From NCBI GenBank assembly GCA_037576215.1, contig JBANDB010000007.1, positions 5,611,001-5,675,000 on the forward strand: 64,000 nucleotides of DNA, in the 5' to 3' direction. A program made the position numbers and the translations under genes. The stretch is from Armillaria gallica (lineage: Eukaryota; Basidiomycota; Agaricomycetes; Agaricales; Physalacriaceae). Positions 31,293-42,641 of the stretch are shown piece by piece. A model generated the notes under the pieces. It had not been told where the DNA came from and made no database searches. It saw only the letters and a list, made by a program, of their open reading frames with translations. Within the stretch, counting starts at the first letter, position 1, and each line of letters starts with the position of its first letter.

Positions 31293-34200
31293 ATAACGAT
31301 TCGATCTATTCGGTGACTCAGGACTTGGTTTCGGCTGGTACGCCATTTTTAACTCACTCATGTACTTATATATCGCCTGTAGTAACCAACGCGCATTCGA
31401 ATATACCCGCGACTTCGCAACCAGACCAGAAACCAAGCAAGAATCAACCTCCGCCTAACGAAGCGGCAATCGCGATGGTTGGACCATCGGCGATCCAAGA
31501 AACGAGCGCGGTAGTCACAGAGCTATCGGTTCGACGCCCGGCGAGTAATCTATCACAGACGAAAGCCCGAGGCGATGAGTCACCCACCATAGTGACACCC
31601 ATCATAACGGCGAAGCACCAGTCGAGGCCTTCCCTAGGGGAGTTTCAAGCCGCAGTGACGAATGTTCGACCGGATGGGGCAGGGGGACAGGCAGAACTCG
31701 CTGAGTGTCGCGCCCCTCCTGAACCAATGGTTACTCTACGGAGTCCCTGCCGCGCAGGGAGTTTCGGGGAAATAGCTCCGGCGAAACCTCCTCTGGTAAA
31801 AGAGTATACCCACGGGCTACCAAAGTTTAAATCCCACGACGGGGCTTTGGAGATAGCAACGGAGACCAGCTCCCGCAACACTGGACACCAGGCCCTAACG
31901 AAGGCCATCCCGAAAGCTGAGGACGACCACAAAGGCGACTCAGGATCTATGCCTAACGAAGCGGACAAAGCTAAGTGCAACAAAGTTGACTTAGGAACCA
32001 CGGATGAGGCCTCGAACGACAGAGATCGCGACGCCAAGACTCTGACCATAGACAAGACGACGAGGGACGCGAGGGTCTATTTGCTCTCGGTCCTGAAGAA
32101 CCAAGAGGACGAACCGGAGTTGGGTAAGTGCCCCCGATCAGTTGCCAACGCCTATCGAGACGTAGGGCGACCCGACGAAGGGGGAACACCGAATGAAACG
32201 AGGATCCCGGTCATCACAGAGACGGGCCCGAAGGAACTAGGTGAAGGCGACTGTTACTCAACGGTGAGAAGCGTAGGCAATCGTTGCGCAACAGTGACAG
32301 CCCACCTTGTCACTCCTCTTAGGAGCGACGCCTTCGCGGAAAGCTACTCCTGTTCCACGACCAACCAGAAAGCCGCAGGTTCGGAAGCTGCTAGCGCCCA
32401 GGCAGTGCAAAGGGGGCATCAGGTAGCTTTCATTGAAGTACCTGACGACGAGGACACTACCAGTTTCATGATGAACAAGAACGCTAATTTAACCCCTCTA
32501 GACTTAGAAAATGCGGTGACCTCACCGACGGTAGTCGCGCCCGTATGGGGCGACGCGAAGGTTGAAGAGGCCCCGCAACTGTCCCGCACCTATACAAAGG
32601 GACAGACCTATAGAGAATGGCTCAAACCATTCGAAGCAGAATGGACTCTACGCGGCGTAGTACAAGCGCGGATGGAGTCGGAAGCGAAGGCAATCCTCAA
32701 AAACTGGATTCACAAGACACGCGTGGAGGAGGTCGTTGACTCAATGATCGAAGCAATGAGGGGGATGAAGCGAATTGACGTGCTCTGGTGGCTTCACGAG
32801 CTACAGGAGCCGAAGCGACTTATTAGCGCACTAAGCAACAAAGGGAAAGACCTGGTGATCCCCGTCATTTTCGGGGCTCCAGGAACAATTCCCAGAGTTG
32901 CCACTACTGCGTTAGTAGACAGCGGATGCACCAGCAGCGCCATTAATCGAAAATTCGTTAAACAACACCACATCCCAACCCGACCAACGGCCGCCCCAAT
33001 TCCAGTCTATAATGCCGACGGAACCAAGAACTCGGGAGGATCAATCACCGAATATGCCGAGATCGAACTCAAAATCGGGGATCATTCTGAAAGAATAGAT
33101 CTAGCCGTAACAGATCTCGGTGATAAGGAAATCTTTCTCGGTCACGATTGGTTAGCCCGGCATAATCCAATCATCAATTGGAAGACCGGAGGATTAACGT
33201 TTGCACGATGTGAATGCCATAAAAATCCATTCGTGCTACCTGATGCGGATCCCGACGACAAATGGGACGAGGAACTGGAAGAAGGGGACACCATCCTTGC
33301 CATAGATTTCACGAGGGCTATCCTCATACGCGCGCACCACGCTAATGACTTAGCCGCCGCGGCCAACGCAGAAAAAGAGACTAAGACGTTCGACGAAATG
33401 GTCCCAGAATGGTGTCGGGATTTCAACGATCTGTTCGACAAAGACAGCTTCGATGAACTCCCTGACCCAAAGACGTGGGACCACGCCATCGAACTTACTC
33501 CAAATGCGAGCGCCAATCTAGACTGCAAGGTATACCCTTTGAACCGGAACGAACAAGCAGAACTCGACAAGTTCTTAGACGAGAACCTCTCGAGTGGACG
33601 AATACGACCATCCAAGTCACCCATGGCTTCACCATTCTTCTTCGTTAAAAAGAAAGATGGCAAGCTACGACCAGTCCAGGATTATAGGAAGCTCAATGAG
33701 ATGATGATTAAAAATCGTTATCCGCTCCCTTTAATCTCAGAACTAATGGACAAATTACGGGGGGCCAAGTATTTTTCCAAGCTCGACGTCCGATGGGGAT
33801 ACAACAACGTGCGCATCAAAAGCGGCGACGAATGGAAGGCAGCATTTAGAACTAACCGCGGGTTGTTCGAACCCACAGTTATGTTCTTCGGGCTCACCAA
33901 CTCGCCTGCCACCTTCCAGTGGATGATGAATGATATTTTCAAAAATCTCATTGCATCAGGCGCCGTCACTGTTTACCTCGATGACATCCTTATTATGTCC
34001 AAGACCAAGGAAGAACATCGCCGCATCACACGCGAAGTTCTAACCCTCCTCCGAAAGAACAAGCTATTCCTTAAAGCAGAAAAGTGCGAGTTCGAAACCT
34101 TGGAAACGGAATACCTTGGAGTCATCATCAGTGAAGGGAACATTCGCATGGACCCAGTCAAGGTCGCGGGAATCGCAGAATGGCCTGTACCAACCAAGAA

Positions 34201-36475
34201 AGTACAGCTCCAGTCGTTCTTAGGCTTTACCAATTTCTACAGACGTTTCATCAAAGGATATAGCAAGGTCGTCAAGCCGATGACCCAGCTAACAGGAAAC
34301 GATCCGTGGAAATGGGGAAAAGCGCAACAGGACGCATTCGAGGAATTGAAACGCCTATTAGCCGAAGAGGTGGTATTGGCAATACCCACCGATGGCGGAA
34401 AATTCCGCATAGAAGCAGATGCAAGTGAGGGAGCGATAGGTGCGGTATTGACGCAGGAGCAGGATGGAAAATGGCGCCCGGTCGCATTTTTATCCAAATC
34501 CCTCACCACGACAGAACGAAATTACGAAATTTACGACAAAGAGCTGCTCGCGATAATGATCGCGCTCGACGAGTGGAGGCACTATCTGATGGGCACGGCT
34601 CAGGACTTTGAAATATGGACGGACCACCAAAACCTCCAGTATTTCCGAAAACCCCAGAAACTCAACCGGCGACAAGCGCGGTGGGTAACTGAGCTGGCCG
34701 AATATCACTTCACGCTTCACCACAAATCAGGAACCGCAAACAAGAAAGCCGACTTACTTAGTCGCAGAGCAGATCACGAGCAAGGAAAGGAGGACAACGA
34801 TGAAGTTATCGTCCTCAAACCCGAGCATTTCCGGGCCCTAGTCATGCCCACTATCGAGGAAACCCATTCCAAGATAAAGCAAGCCACGCTCGACCACCGT
34901 CAGTGGGACAAGAACATTGCGACCTCCCTAAACCACGACCGAGGACTGAAAATGAATGACGGGTTAATCTATTACGATTCCCGCATTTACGTTCCTTCCA
35001 ACCACGCGTTACGAGGCGAGATTGTCTCGCAAGTTCATGACCACATTACGGTGGGACACCCCGGCATAGAGAAGACTAAAGAACTCGTCTTACGGGAATA
35101 TTGGTGGCCCAGGATGAAAAGAGACATAGAGGACTATGTCCGCGGTTGCGAAACATGCCAACGAACGAAGTCGAGCACTCAAGCAAAAGCAGCACCGCTA
35201 CACCCCAACACGATACCCTCCCGACCTTGGACCCATATCTCCGTGGACATGGTAACTGGCTTACCAAAGAGCAAGGGCTTCGACGCGATCCTAATGATCG
35301 TCGATCGCTTCTCTAAAGAAATCATACCAGTCGCATGCACCACAGAGATGTCATCGGAAGGGTGGGCCAAAATCCTACGAGACGAAGTCTACGCCAAACA
35401 TGGAATGCCCCAGGTCGTTATCAGCGACCGAGGCACCGTGTTTGTATCCAAGTTCATGAAAGACCTTTATGACTTGCTTCAAATTAAGGCAAACGCATCC
35501 ACCGCCTACCACCCACAAACTGACGGACAGACTGAGCGAGTGAATCAGGAGGTTGAAAAATACCTCCGGATCTTCGTCAATCACCGCCAGAACGACTGGG
35601 TAGAATGGCTCTCTCTCGCGGCCTTCGCTCACAATAACCGCATCCACTCCGCAACGGGTAAAAGTCCCTTCGAGGTTACCCATGGCTATATCGTCGAGGT
35701 CCTCCCTGGTGCCGTACGACCCCAAGCACCCTTCAGAACACCGGCCTCAAACACTTTCGTTTCAGATATGCAAAAAATCCACGCCGAGGCAAAGCAAGCA
35801 CTTGAAAAAGCCGCCGATCAGATGAAAGCCCAATACGACAAAAAGAAAAGACCTGCAGTTGATTACTCGGTGGGAGACGAAGTGTGGCTCGACACGAGCA
35901 ATCTGGCACTCCCACGTCCGAAGAAAAAACTTGCAGATAAAAAAACGGGCCCCTTCCGTATCATCGCCAAGATCGGAGCTGCAGCGTATAAATTAAAACT
36001 CCCCATAGGCTGGCGTATCCATCCAGTATTCAACGAATCACTCTTAACACCCTATACACCACCCGCATTCCCTAACCAGGAACAGCCGCCTCCGCCACCA
36101 CCCGATCTTATTGACGGGGAGGAGCACTATGAAATCGAGCAAGTTCTCGAGCATAGAGACCGGAAGGTCCGAGGAAGGGCTGGCGAACCGTGGCGCTGGA
36201 CTACAGACTACTTCGTTAAATGGAAAGGATATGGACCCGAATCCAACAGCTGGGTGAAGGAAAACGACATGGATGCCGACGAACTAGTCGACAAATACCT
36301 CGCAGAAAAAGTGAACCGCACCAGACAAGAGACAGGAGATTGGCAGTCCTATACGGATCCATTCACTGGTCAGAAAATCTGGTACGACCAAGCACACGAC
36401 TGGGATTGGTTTGGTGGCAACGATGACCCCTCGACAGGCTCGAAATCGTCGTACGAAGCAACAGAAATCCCATAA
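31268..36475 (+). CDS. pol: Pol polyprotein of the chromovirus (PR-RT-RH-IN-chromodomain)
   Basis: The pol frame opens right after a stop at 31,265 and lies -1 relative to gag, overlapping its last 25 nt, which suggests -1 frameshifting; there is no ATG at the start. After about 520 residues without a known domain come the protease active site DSG (32,918), the reverse transcriptase with YLDD (33,974-33,985), RNase H (DASEGAIGAVL, then ERNYEIYDKELLA), and the integrase HHCC finger (HDHITVGH, C-x2-C near 35,150). The D,D,35,E triad is at 35,246, 35,426 and 35,534. A C-terminal chromodomain (about 36,119-36,312, FVKWKGYGPESNSWV) is thought to guide integration to modified chromatin. Fully open. 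Confidence 0.95.
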   Translation, partial: GGKRKRRLDNDSIYSVTQDLVSAGTPFLTHSCTYISPVVTNAHSNIPATSQPDQKPSKNQPPPNEAAIAMVGPSAIQETSAVVTELSVRRPASNLSQTKARGDESPTIVTPIITAKHQSRPSLGEFQAAVTNVRPDGAGGQAELAECRAPPEPMVTLRSPCRAGSFGEIAPAKPPLVKEYTHGLPKFKSHDGALEIATETSSRNTGHQALTKAIPKAEDDHKGDSGSMPNEADKAKCNKVDLGTTDEASNDRDRDAKTLTIDKTTRDARVYLLSVLKNQEDEPELGKCPRSVANAYRDVGRPDEGGTPNETRIPVITETGPKELGEGDCYSTVRSVGNRCATVTAHLVTPLRSDAFAESYSCSTTNQKAAGSEAASAQAVQRGHQVAFIEVPDDEDTTSFMMNKNANLTPLDLENAVTSPTVVAPVWGDAKVEEAPQLSRTYTKGQTYREWLKPFEAEWTLRGVVQARMESEAKAILKNWIHKTRVEEVVDSMIEAMRGMKRIDVLWWLHELQEPKRLISALSNKGKDLVIPVIFGAPGTIPRVATTALVDSGCTSSAINRKFVKQHHIPTRPTAAPIPVYNADGTKNSGGSITEYAEIELKIGDHSERIDLAVTDLGDKEIFLGHDWLARHNPIINWKTGGLTFARCECHKNPFVLPDADPDDKWDEELEEGDTILAIDFTRAILIRAHHANDLAAAANAEKETKTFDEMVPEWCRDFNDLFDKDSFDELPDPKTWDHAIELTPNASANLDCKVYPLNRNEQAELDKFLDENLSSGRIRPSKSPMASPFFFVKKKDGKLRPVQDYRKLNEMMIKNRYPLPLISELMDKLRGAKYFSKLDVRWGYNNVRIKSGDEWKAAFRTNRGLFEPTVMFFGLTNSPATFQWMMNDIFKNLIASGAVTVYLDDILIMSKTKEEHRRITREVLTLLRKNKLFLKAEKCEFETLETEYLGVIISEGNIRMDPVKVAGIAEWPVPTKKVQLQSFLGFTNFYRRFIKGYSKVVKPMTQLTGNDPWKWGKAQQDAFEELKRLLAEEVVLAIPTDGGKFRIEADASEGAIGAVLTQEQDGKWRPVAFLSKSLTTTERNYEIYDKELLAIMIALDEWRHYLMGTAQDFEIWTDHQNLQYFRKPQKLNRRQARWVTELAEYHFTLHHKSGTANKKADLLSRRADHEQGKEDNDEVIVLKPEHFRALVMPTIEETHSKIKQATLDHRQWDKNIATSLNHDRGLKMNDGLIYYDSRIYVPSNHALRGEIVSQVHDHITVGHPGIEKTKELVLREYWWPRMKRDIEDYVRGCETCQRTKSSTQAKAAPLHPNTIPSRPWTHISVDMVTGLPKSKGFDAILMIVDRFSKEIIPVACTTEMSSEGWAKILRDEVYAKHGMPQVVISDRGTVFVSKFMKDLYDLLQIKANASTAYHPQTDGQTERVNQEVEKYLRIFVNHRQNDWVEWLSLAAFAHNNRIHSATGKSPFEVTHGYIVEVLPGAVRPQAPFRTPASNTFVSDMQKIHAEAKQALEKAADQMKAQYDKKKRPAVDYSVGDEVWLDTSNLALPRPKKKLADKKTGPFRIIAKIGAAAYKLKLPIGWRIHPVFNESLLTPYTPPAFPNQEQPPPPPPDLIDGEEHYEIEQVLEHRDRKVRGRAGEPWRWTTDYFVKWKGYGPESNSWVKENDMDADELVDKYLAEKVNRTRQETGDWQSYTDPFTGQKIWYDQAHDWDWFGGNDDPSTGSKSSYEATEIP

Positions 36476-37015
36476 ACAAACAGCAGTCGAAACGTGCCCT
36501 ATAACGGGGGATAGCAACGGACCCTCACGAACTTTTACGACAAGGATGCATCCTACTCATGACCTTCACGAATACTAACGCGCCACCACAAGAAATCCGC
36601 CTACCGCGCATATGGATCCCCTTTTAATCACTCTCATCGCTGTTATACGAAAAGTCCCCCATGCCTGGAAGGCGAACAAGGCCCCCAGGACAAGCTGCAG
36701 CGCGTATAACATTGCTCGTTAAACCCGGGAGGTTTAACGAGACTGACGATGATGAAAATTAAAACGGAATGCCGATCCACAGACGGATGCGCATAATCAG
36801 GCCTGCTCAACGAGACATACGGGTCTAGTTTACCACTCACGTCACCATCATATGGAAAATCCCCTCCTCCTCTGGGCGAACAAGGCCTTTGGAGCAAGCT
36901 GCAGCCCATATGACATTTCTTCGAAAACTCTGCTTTTGAGCATGAGATCTCTAGGGACGGCATGACGATGACGCAGACGGAACGCCGATGTACTGGCAGT
37001 TGGGACACCTGCCCT

Positions 37016-37025
37016 AAGGGGGGGG
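37016..37025 (+). other. Polypurine tract
   Basis: AAGGGGGGGG lies three bases before the 3' LTR; this is the site for plus-strand DNA priming. Confidence 0.8.
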
Positions 37026-37028
37026 TAA

Positions 37029-37504
37029 TGTTACGATTTATTCATTTTTTCCACATCTTATCTTATCTTCGACAGATAAGATAAGATGACTCACCATGTT
37101 CCTAGATCCGCGACTCCCGGGGAGTCTTCATAAAACTTCACATCGCTAACACGTCACACTCGGTCGACGTGTACGCGATACGCACTCAAGACGACTTAAC
37201 ACGTCTTGAGCACGTCTTATTCTCGGCTATCGTGTACTTGGCTTATTCACTTTCTAACACGGTAGCCTCACTTTAGTACCTTTTACGGATCCTAACTTTA
37301 GTATATAAGTAGCTTACTCAAAGCCTGTATTTCCCTAGCTTTGAGCTAAAGTTTATTCATACCGAATACTCCCTATTCTCACACTTCGCTAAGAGCTCCT
37401 AAAGTGAGTCTTGGGCACCAATCATCCACAAGGGCTAGACGGTGACTGTACGAACGCGATACAGCCGATCTATTTCACCTTTTGGTTGGAGTTCGGGTCT
37501 TACA
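37029..37504 (+). repeat. 3' LTR
   Basis: 476 bp, identical to the 5' LTR except for two transitions. It is followed by the target duplication ACTTA (37,505-37,509). Confidence 0.95.
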
Positions 37505-37509
37505 ACTTA

Positions 37510-38901
37510 TCTGTGTCTAGCAAGGAGTATGAGATTGCGATGTAGGATGAAGTTAGGTACCCCAGTTGCAATGCAGTGCTTCTTTGGGAAATACCAGGCC
37601 CGGAATATGCAAAATGAATTTTAATCAGTTTAAAGTCATTATACATGCAGGACCAAGAGCACTATACAGAGTTTACAATGACTGACCGGCAACTGTTGTC
37701 ATTGAAATAATAATGGTTCGACTTCACCAATTGTCAGGCACCTTCTGAGAATTTGTGCAGTAATCATTTTTCATACATATAGAGCATGAACAACAGCCAA
37801 AACCCTAATATTTATACTTATCCAAAATTAATATCATTACACGCAAGCTATGTCTGAAGCAATTGACTGGCCGGTTCACTATACTGCTGACTGCCGATCA
37901 CAATTTGAGCGAATAGGATCACAAGATCACTATTAAGTAATCAGCTAATCTCTCGAATCGCTTCCATCCCTACCCACGTGCAAGCCCTCCAACGAGGCCA
38001 CACATCCAATAAATGATGAATGACCACACCGCACCTTACCCACAACGTCTCTGACTACCCGCAACGAGCTTTGCTGCCGCCATTCACCAGTACACAAGCT
38101 TATCCCACAACACATCCCGCGTAACCACCTACTGGCCAATCAGCATCAATCCCCATGCATCACAAAGTTCCAAGAGCTGAACGACACCAAAGATGCAAGA
38201 AATCCGAAGATCAAATGCCATCTGGGTGCACGAAGCCAAGAACAAGCCCGGCGACAATGATGACAGCAGCAGTAGTGCATGAAGAGGACTGGAAGGCTTG
38301 TCTGGGGATCAAGGGTGCGTGCGAGGGTGGGGTTTTGCTGTGGGGGCTGAACAGAGGGCTGATGAGGTGAGGGAAGGTGGGAGAACATGAGAGCGGGCGT
38401 GGAACGACAGGGAGATGCCAATGGCTATAACAATGGCAGCTCTTTGTCGGAGATTCTGTTCTGACCTTATTAGGAAATTCAGCAAATAATCTGGCTGATA
38501 AGATTATATTTGAGAATATTAGAAATACATTTGTCGGATAAGATAAGATAAACACATATAAGCCTGTGCTGACCCTCGAACACAAACCATCATTCTTCAA
38601 CTTCGAGTCAAGGATGGAGTGTTCTTTCCACATGCCTAGTGCATGTAAGATGAACTTTTTTTGATACTTCGAAATCTATACGCTTCTTCCGAGCACCGTC
38701 CACGGTATGCTAGCAGTACCTAGTAAATGGAGATGTGGTTCATATCTTCGATTGATATCACAATGCAATTCTGTCGCCGCATTCACAATCCACGGAGGTA
38801 TAGGCTCTACAAGGCCAGAAGACTGTTTGATGGGACTGGTGGGACTCGGCACCCTTTAAAAGGCCCCACTTCCAATGGCATTGTGATATCTTTGTCCTTC
38901 A
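37510..38901. other. Intergenic region between chromovirus and Plavaka relic
   Basis: No gene is recognised. GATAAGATAAGATAA occurs near 38,518, similar to the GATA-rich palindrome of the LTRs, but no further LTR similarity was seen. The 5' flank of the transposase relic may begin in the last few hundred bases. Confidence 0.4.
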
Positions 38902-41900
38902 ATGCCAGCCCCCTCCCGCCAAGAGCAATGCCCCTACTGTTTAAGTCTTTTCGCACGTCGTGGGCTGACGCAACATAAAATCACCTGCAAACGTGATTTC
39001 GATGAGTGGCAGGCTGATGTGTTGTATGAGAGAGAGTTATTTCACACAGGTAGGCTCAGCATTTGACATATTATCACTGAAATTCTGACGGTTCCTCTCT
39101 GGCTTTAGCAGAGACAGATATACCAGTTCCCTCTGAAGAACATGACCTTGCTTCCACTAATTATGGTACGTTTTCATATAGTTGTTGGTCCAAATATGTA
39201 AACAAGCATCATTTCAGCTGAAAGCAAATCAAGTCCAGACCGTGAGTACCAACTTTTCAGAGATGTTCTAGCTTATCCATTCTCTTGAAGTACTTGCACC
39301 AATTCTCAATGGTGCTGTAGTTGACGAAACTAATGTCTCTGGATTGCCTGACACTCCAGATCAGCTCGCTGATGACATATCAGCATCGGTGTATGAGACT
39401 GATGACATTCGAACTGTCTACCATCCAGCCAGTGGAATTCCAACTTGAGTCGACCATTTTGAACAGTATCGTTCTGATCCTACGTTTCAATGCACTGATC
39501 CACCGATTGACCCTTGTCCGTGGTGGCCCTTTGCTACACATCGTGACTTCAAGCTGGGAGAATTCATTCTAGATGCGGCACTCACCAACAAACAGATGAA
39601 TACGCTGTTTGAATTATTAACCCCTCAATCCGAGAGTATCCAAGGCCTCGACTCAACCATCAAAAGTCCGAAGGACTTCAAGGAGCACTGGGATCGAGCG
39701 GCCAATCATATTACTCCCGTAAGCATCCTTGATATTGTTGAGTGTGTAGTCTTAACGTGCGTCATTTAGTTTGAAAAGTCGACAGTTACCGTACCCCTTC
39801 ATGGCAAAAACCAGACATTCGATGTTTATCGACGGAATTTATGGATGTGGGCACTAGAACTGATCCAGAATCCGACACTGGAACCACATTTCTTCTGGGA
39901 TGCTGTTGAGCTGTCCAAGTGGAATGGGAAGGCATTCGAAAGGTTTATTGATGAGCTGTGGACAGTGCAAGCATTCTGGGATCTACAGGCATGTATTATT
40001 ATCACTGTTTCTATGAATTGATTAATTGCTTATTCATTCGCTATAGACCACACTCCCAAAGGGTGCAAAACCACTTTGCTTCATCTTGTATGCCGATAAA
40101 ACTCGGCTGTCTTCATTTGGCACTGCTCAAGGATATCCTGTTGTGGCCCGTTGCGCAAATTTGAGAGTTGAAATATGAAATGGCAATGGCGTAGGAGGTG
40201 GACGAGTTGTTGGCTGGCTTCCATTGGTATCCATTTCTCGTGTTACAGCTCGCCTTTGACCTTGTTGAATAATATACCAGATAAAGGATGATCGGAGGTA
40301 CAAAAATAAAACCTACTATGTGGACTTCAAGCGGTCTGTATGGCATGCCGCAATGAAATACATCCTCAAGCCGCTCGAGGGACCCAGTAAGGTAGGGAGC
40401 TGGGTTCACCTTCAGCTGTGTGATGAAGATCTTCAGACATTCCCTCGAGTTCCAATCATAAGTTGCAATTTTGAGGAGGCGTGAGTCAGAATAACTTATA
40501 CAGAACTCGGAGATGGCAACTTACCAGACATAATAGGTGTTTTGTGGTGTTGACCCGAGGTACCAACGGCCTGAAACCATGCGTGGTTTGTCTGGTTCCC
40601 AAGACAGAACAATACAACCTTGAAATTCACTATGAACTCCAAACTTCGAAGCAAACTCAAGAACTACTAGGGGACGCCGCTGGACTTCCGACCAAGGGTG
40701 CCCAAAATAAGTTCCTTTCTGGCTTTGGATTGCGTGACATTCAGGTCTGTCACTCTTTTATTAAGCTCTTATTTAAACTGAAAAATATTTGAAGAACACT
40801 TTTTGGAATGTGACGGACTGTGATCCGTTTCGTTCCCTTTCTTGGGATCGCCTTCATGCTCACGATGATGGCTTGTTTGGGAAACATTTAAGAGGTGAAC
40901 TCGTCGCTCATGTAGAAGCTCTGGGCTTGCAATTCATTGGTCAGGCAGATGATCAGTGAGCATTTCCTGTACTGATCTATTTCGCTATATCTTGACTTTG
41001 TAATAACAGGATAAAGCTCTTTCCACGCTGGAAGGACTTCTATCACTTTGAAAGCGGTTTCATGGGGGTGCACTTCACTGATGGAGGGAAGTACGAAGAT
41101 CTAGCCAAGGTACCGACCCAAATTAGCTTTTCGATGTTTGCAGAGACTGATTCCATTCATTTCAGCATATCATCTTTGTAACCCAAAACATCCTCACCGA
41201 GACACGCGACGAACATGGCTACCTCTTACTGAAATGTATGCGAAGCTATCTAGAGCTCAATTCATATGCAGCCTTTAACCTCCACACGGAGACAACTATG
41301 CAAGCGATCCGAGACAAACTTGTTAAATTCTCTGAACTTATCAAGGTAAGCAGACATCGCAAAGCAATGGGGTAGACGTTAAATGACTCTCTAGGAATAC
41401 GAACAGCTCACCATGTCGGTGAAGCCAAAGGCAAAGTCGTGGAACTTTCCAAAAATACACTCTCATCAACATCTTGTTGATGATATCATGGCCAAGGGTG
41501 TTATGCAGAACTACAACACCAAACCTAATGAAAAGATGCACAGGCCCTTAAAAGATGCATATCAGCTGCGGACCAATTTCAAGGAAGTCGCAGAACAGGT
41601 ACTATCAAATATACCTTTTATTAGCATTTTCTTATCTGCCCTATCTTAGATTCTGCGGGTGGATTTGTGGTGCAATGCTGCATCCTTCATCCATCAGCAA
41701 ATAGATTTGCAAGAGGAATTGCTGCACCAGGCAACATCCGAAGATGACGATGACGATGACGATGAATCAACAGCGGGCAGATCTGGCAAAGCAACACTAC
41801 ATGGTCACCGCGGCAAGGGTGGTGGGACTTTCAAGATCTGAGAATTGCCAGTTTTGAGGGCTGATGACGCAGCGTACGGAAACTTTAAAGATCGATTATT

Positions 41901-42519
41901 GAACTTCATGGTCGGGCAGTTTGCAAAACATCCTGAGATTGTTCCATTGGTTTCCGGAGAAAGGGTGTCATTCAAGGCATTCAGGGGGCACAATGAGGTG
42001 CGTAACGTGTTATTTATGCATGCAAACATTAACACATCTTCCTGTATATAGATCCAGCTGTACGGTCTCCTGAAAGTCAATTACAAAAATGCCGTAGATT
42101 GGAATATGTGCACTGATTATTTACGGTGCAGCCCCGATTTCTACAACCATCCTCGGTATGATTGTGTCATCGTCGAGGGCTCAGAAGGTCCTTTTTTTGT
42201 GCAGATCGTAATGCTCTTTTCTTGCGTTGTCGGTGGGAAATTGTTCCCTCTTGCACTTGTTCATCCATTCGACGAGCCTGTCGCTACTTCAAATGCGAAG
42301 CTAGACAAGGATTTAGGCTTTTACAGAGTTCGGGCACAAAAGAGAACGCAGTCGATGTTTATTTCCATTTATGCCATCATTCGTGGTGCGCTTTTAGTCG
42401 AGGATTACGGATTCAAGTCAACTGATGGGATGAAGGAGTATCTGGTCGTCGACAGCGTTGACAGTGATTTATTCCTTAGGATAAAATCCTTAAAATATGT
42501 TGGTCGTCAGTGGAGTTGA
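38902..42519 (+). pseudogene. Plavaka-type (CACTA/CMC) transposase, inactivated
   Basis: The start MPAPSRQEQCPYCLSLFARR, with C-X2-C-X12-H-X4-C, is the typical N-terminal finger. Introns of about 50-75 nt separate later parts: GIPT.VDHFEQYRSDP, HWDRAANHIT, FWDAVELSKWNGKAFERFID, LYADKTRLSSFGTAQGYPVV (40,087 on), NWNFPKIHSHQH-like (WNFPKIHSHQHLVDD, 41,440), YNTKPNEKMHRPLKDAY, and the C-terminal ALVHPFDEP. These match the Plavaka transposases common in Agaricomycetes. Two in-frame TGA stops (39,446-39,448 and 40,176-40,178) replace expected CGA codons. No terminal inverted repeats were identified. It is non-autonomous in its present state. Confidence 0.8.
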
Positions 42520-42641
42520 TGGGACATTACTAAGGCTGTCTTATTCAAGGTATGTGTGTAGCAGATATCTAAATAAATACTATTAATGACATCCTGGCAG
42601 TACTGAAAGAACGGCCTTATAAAATGTAGAATGATCAAAGA

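Larger units (their letters stand above)
28290..37504 (+). mobile_element. Complete Ty3/gypsy chromovirus LTR retrotransposon, 9,215 bp
   Basis: Two 476-bp LTRs starting TG and ending CA, a 5-bp target duplication, a PBS, gag, pol and a polypurine tract are all present. The order is protease, RT, RNase H, integrase, chromodomain, which places it in the chromovirus branch of Metaviridae-type elements; the self-priming PBS points to the Tf1/sushi group. LTRs differ at two positions (about 0.4%), so insertion is recent. All long frames are open, so it may still be active. The empty site would read GTTTCT-ACTTA-TCTGTG. Confidence 0.95.
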
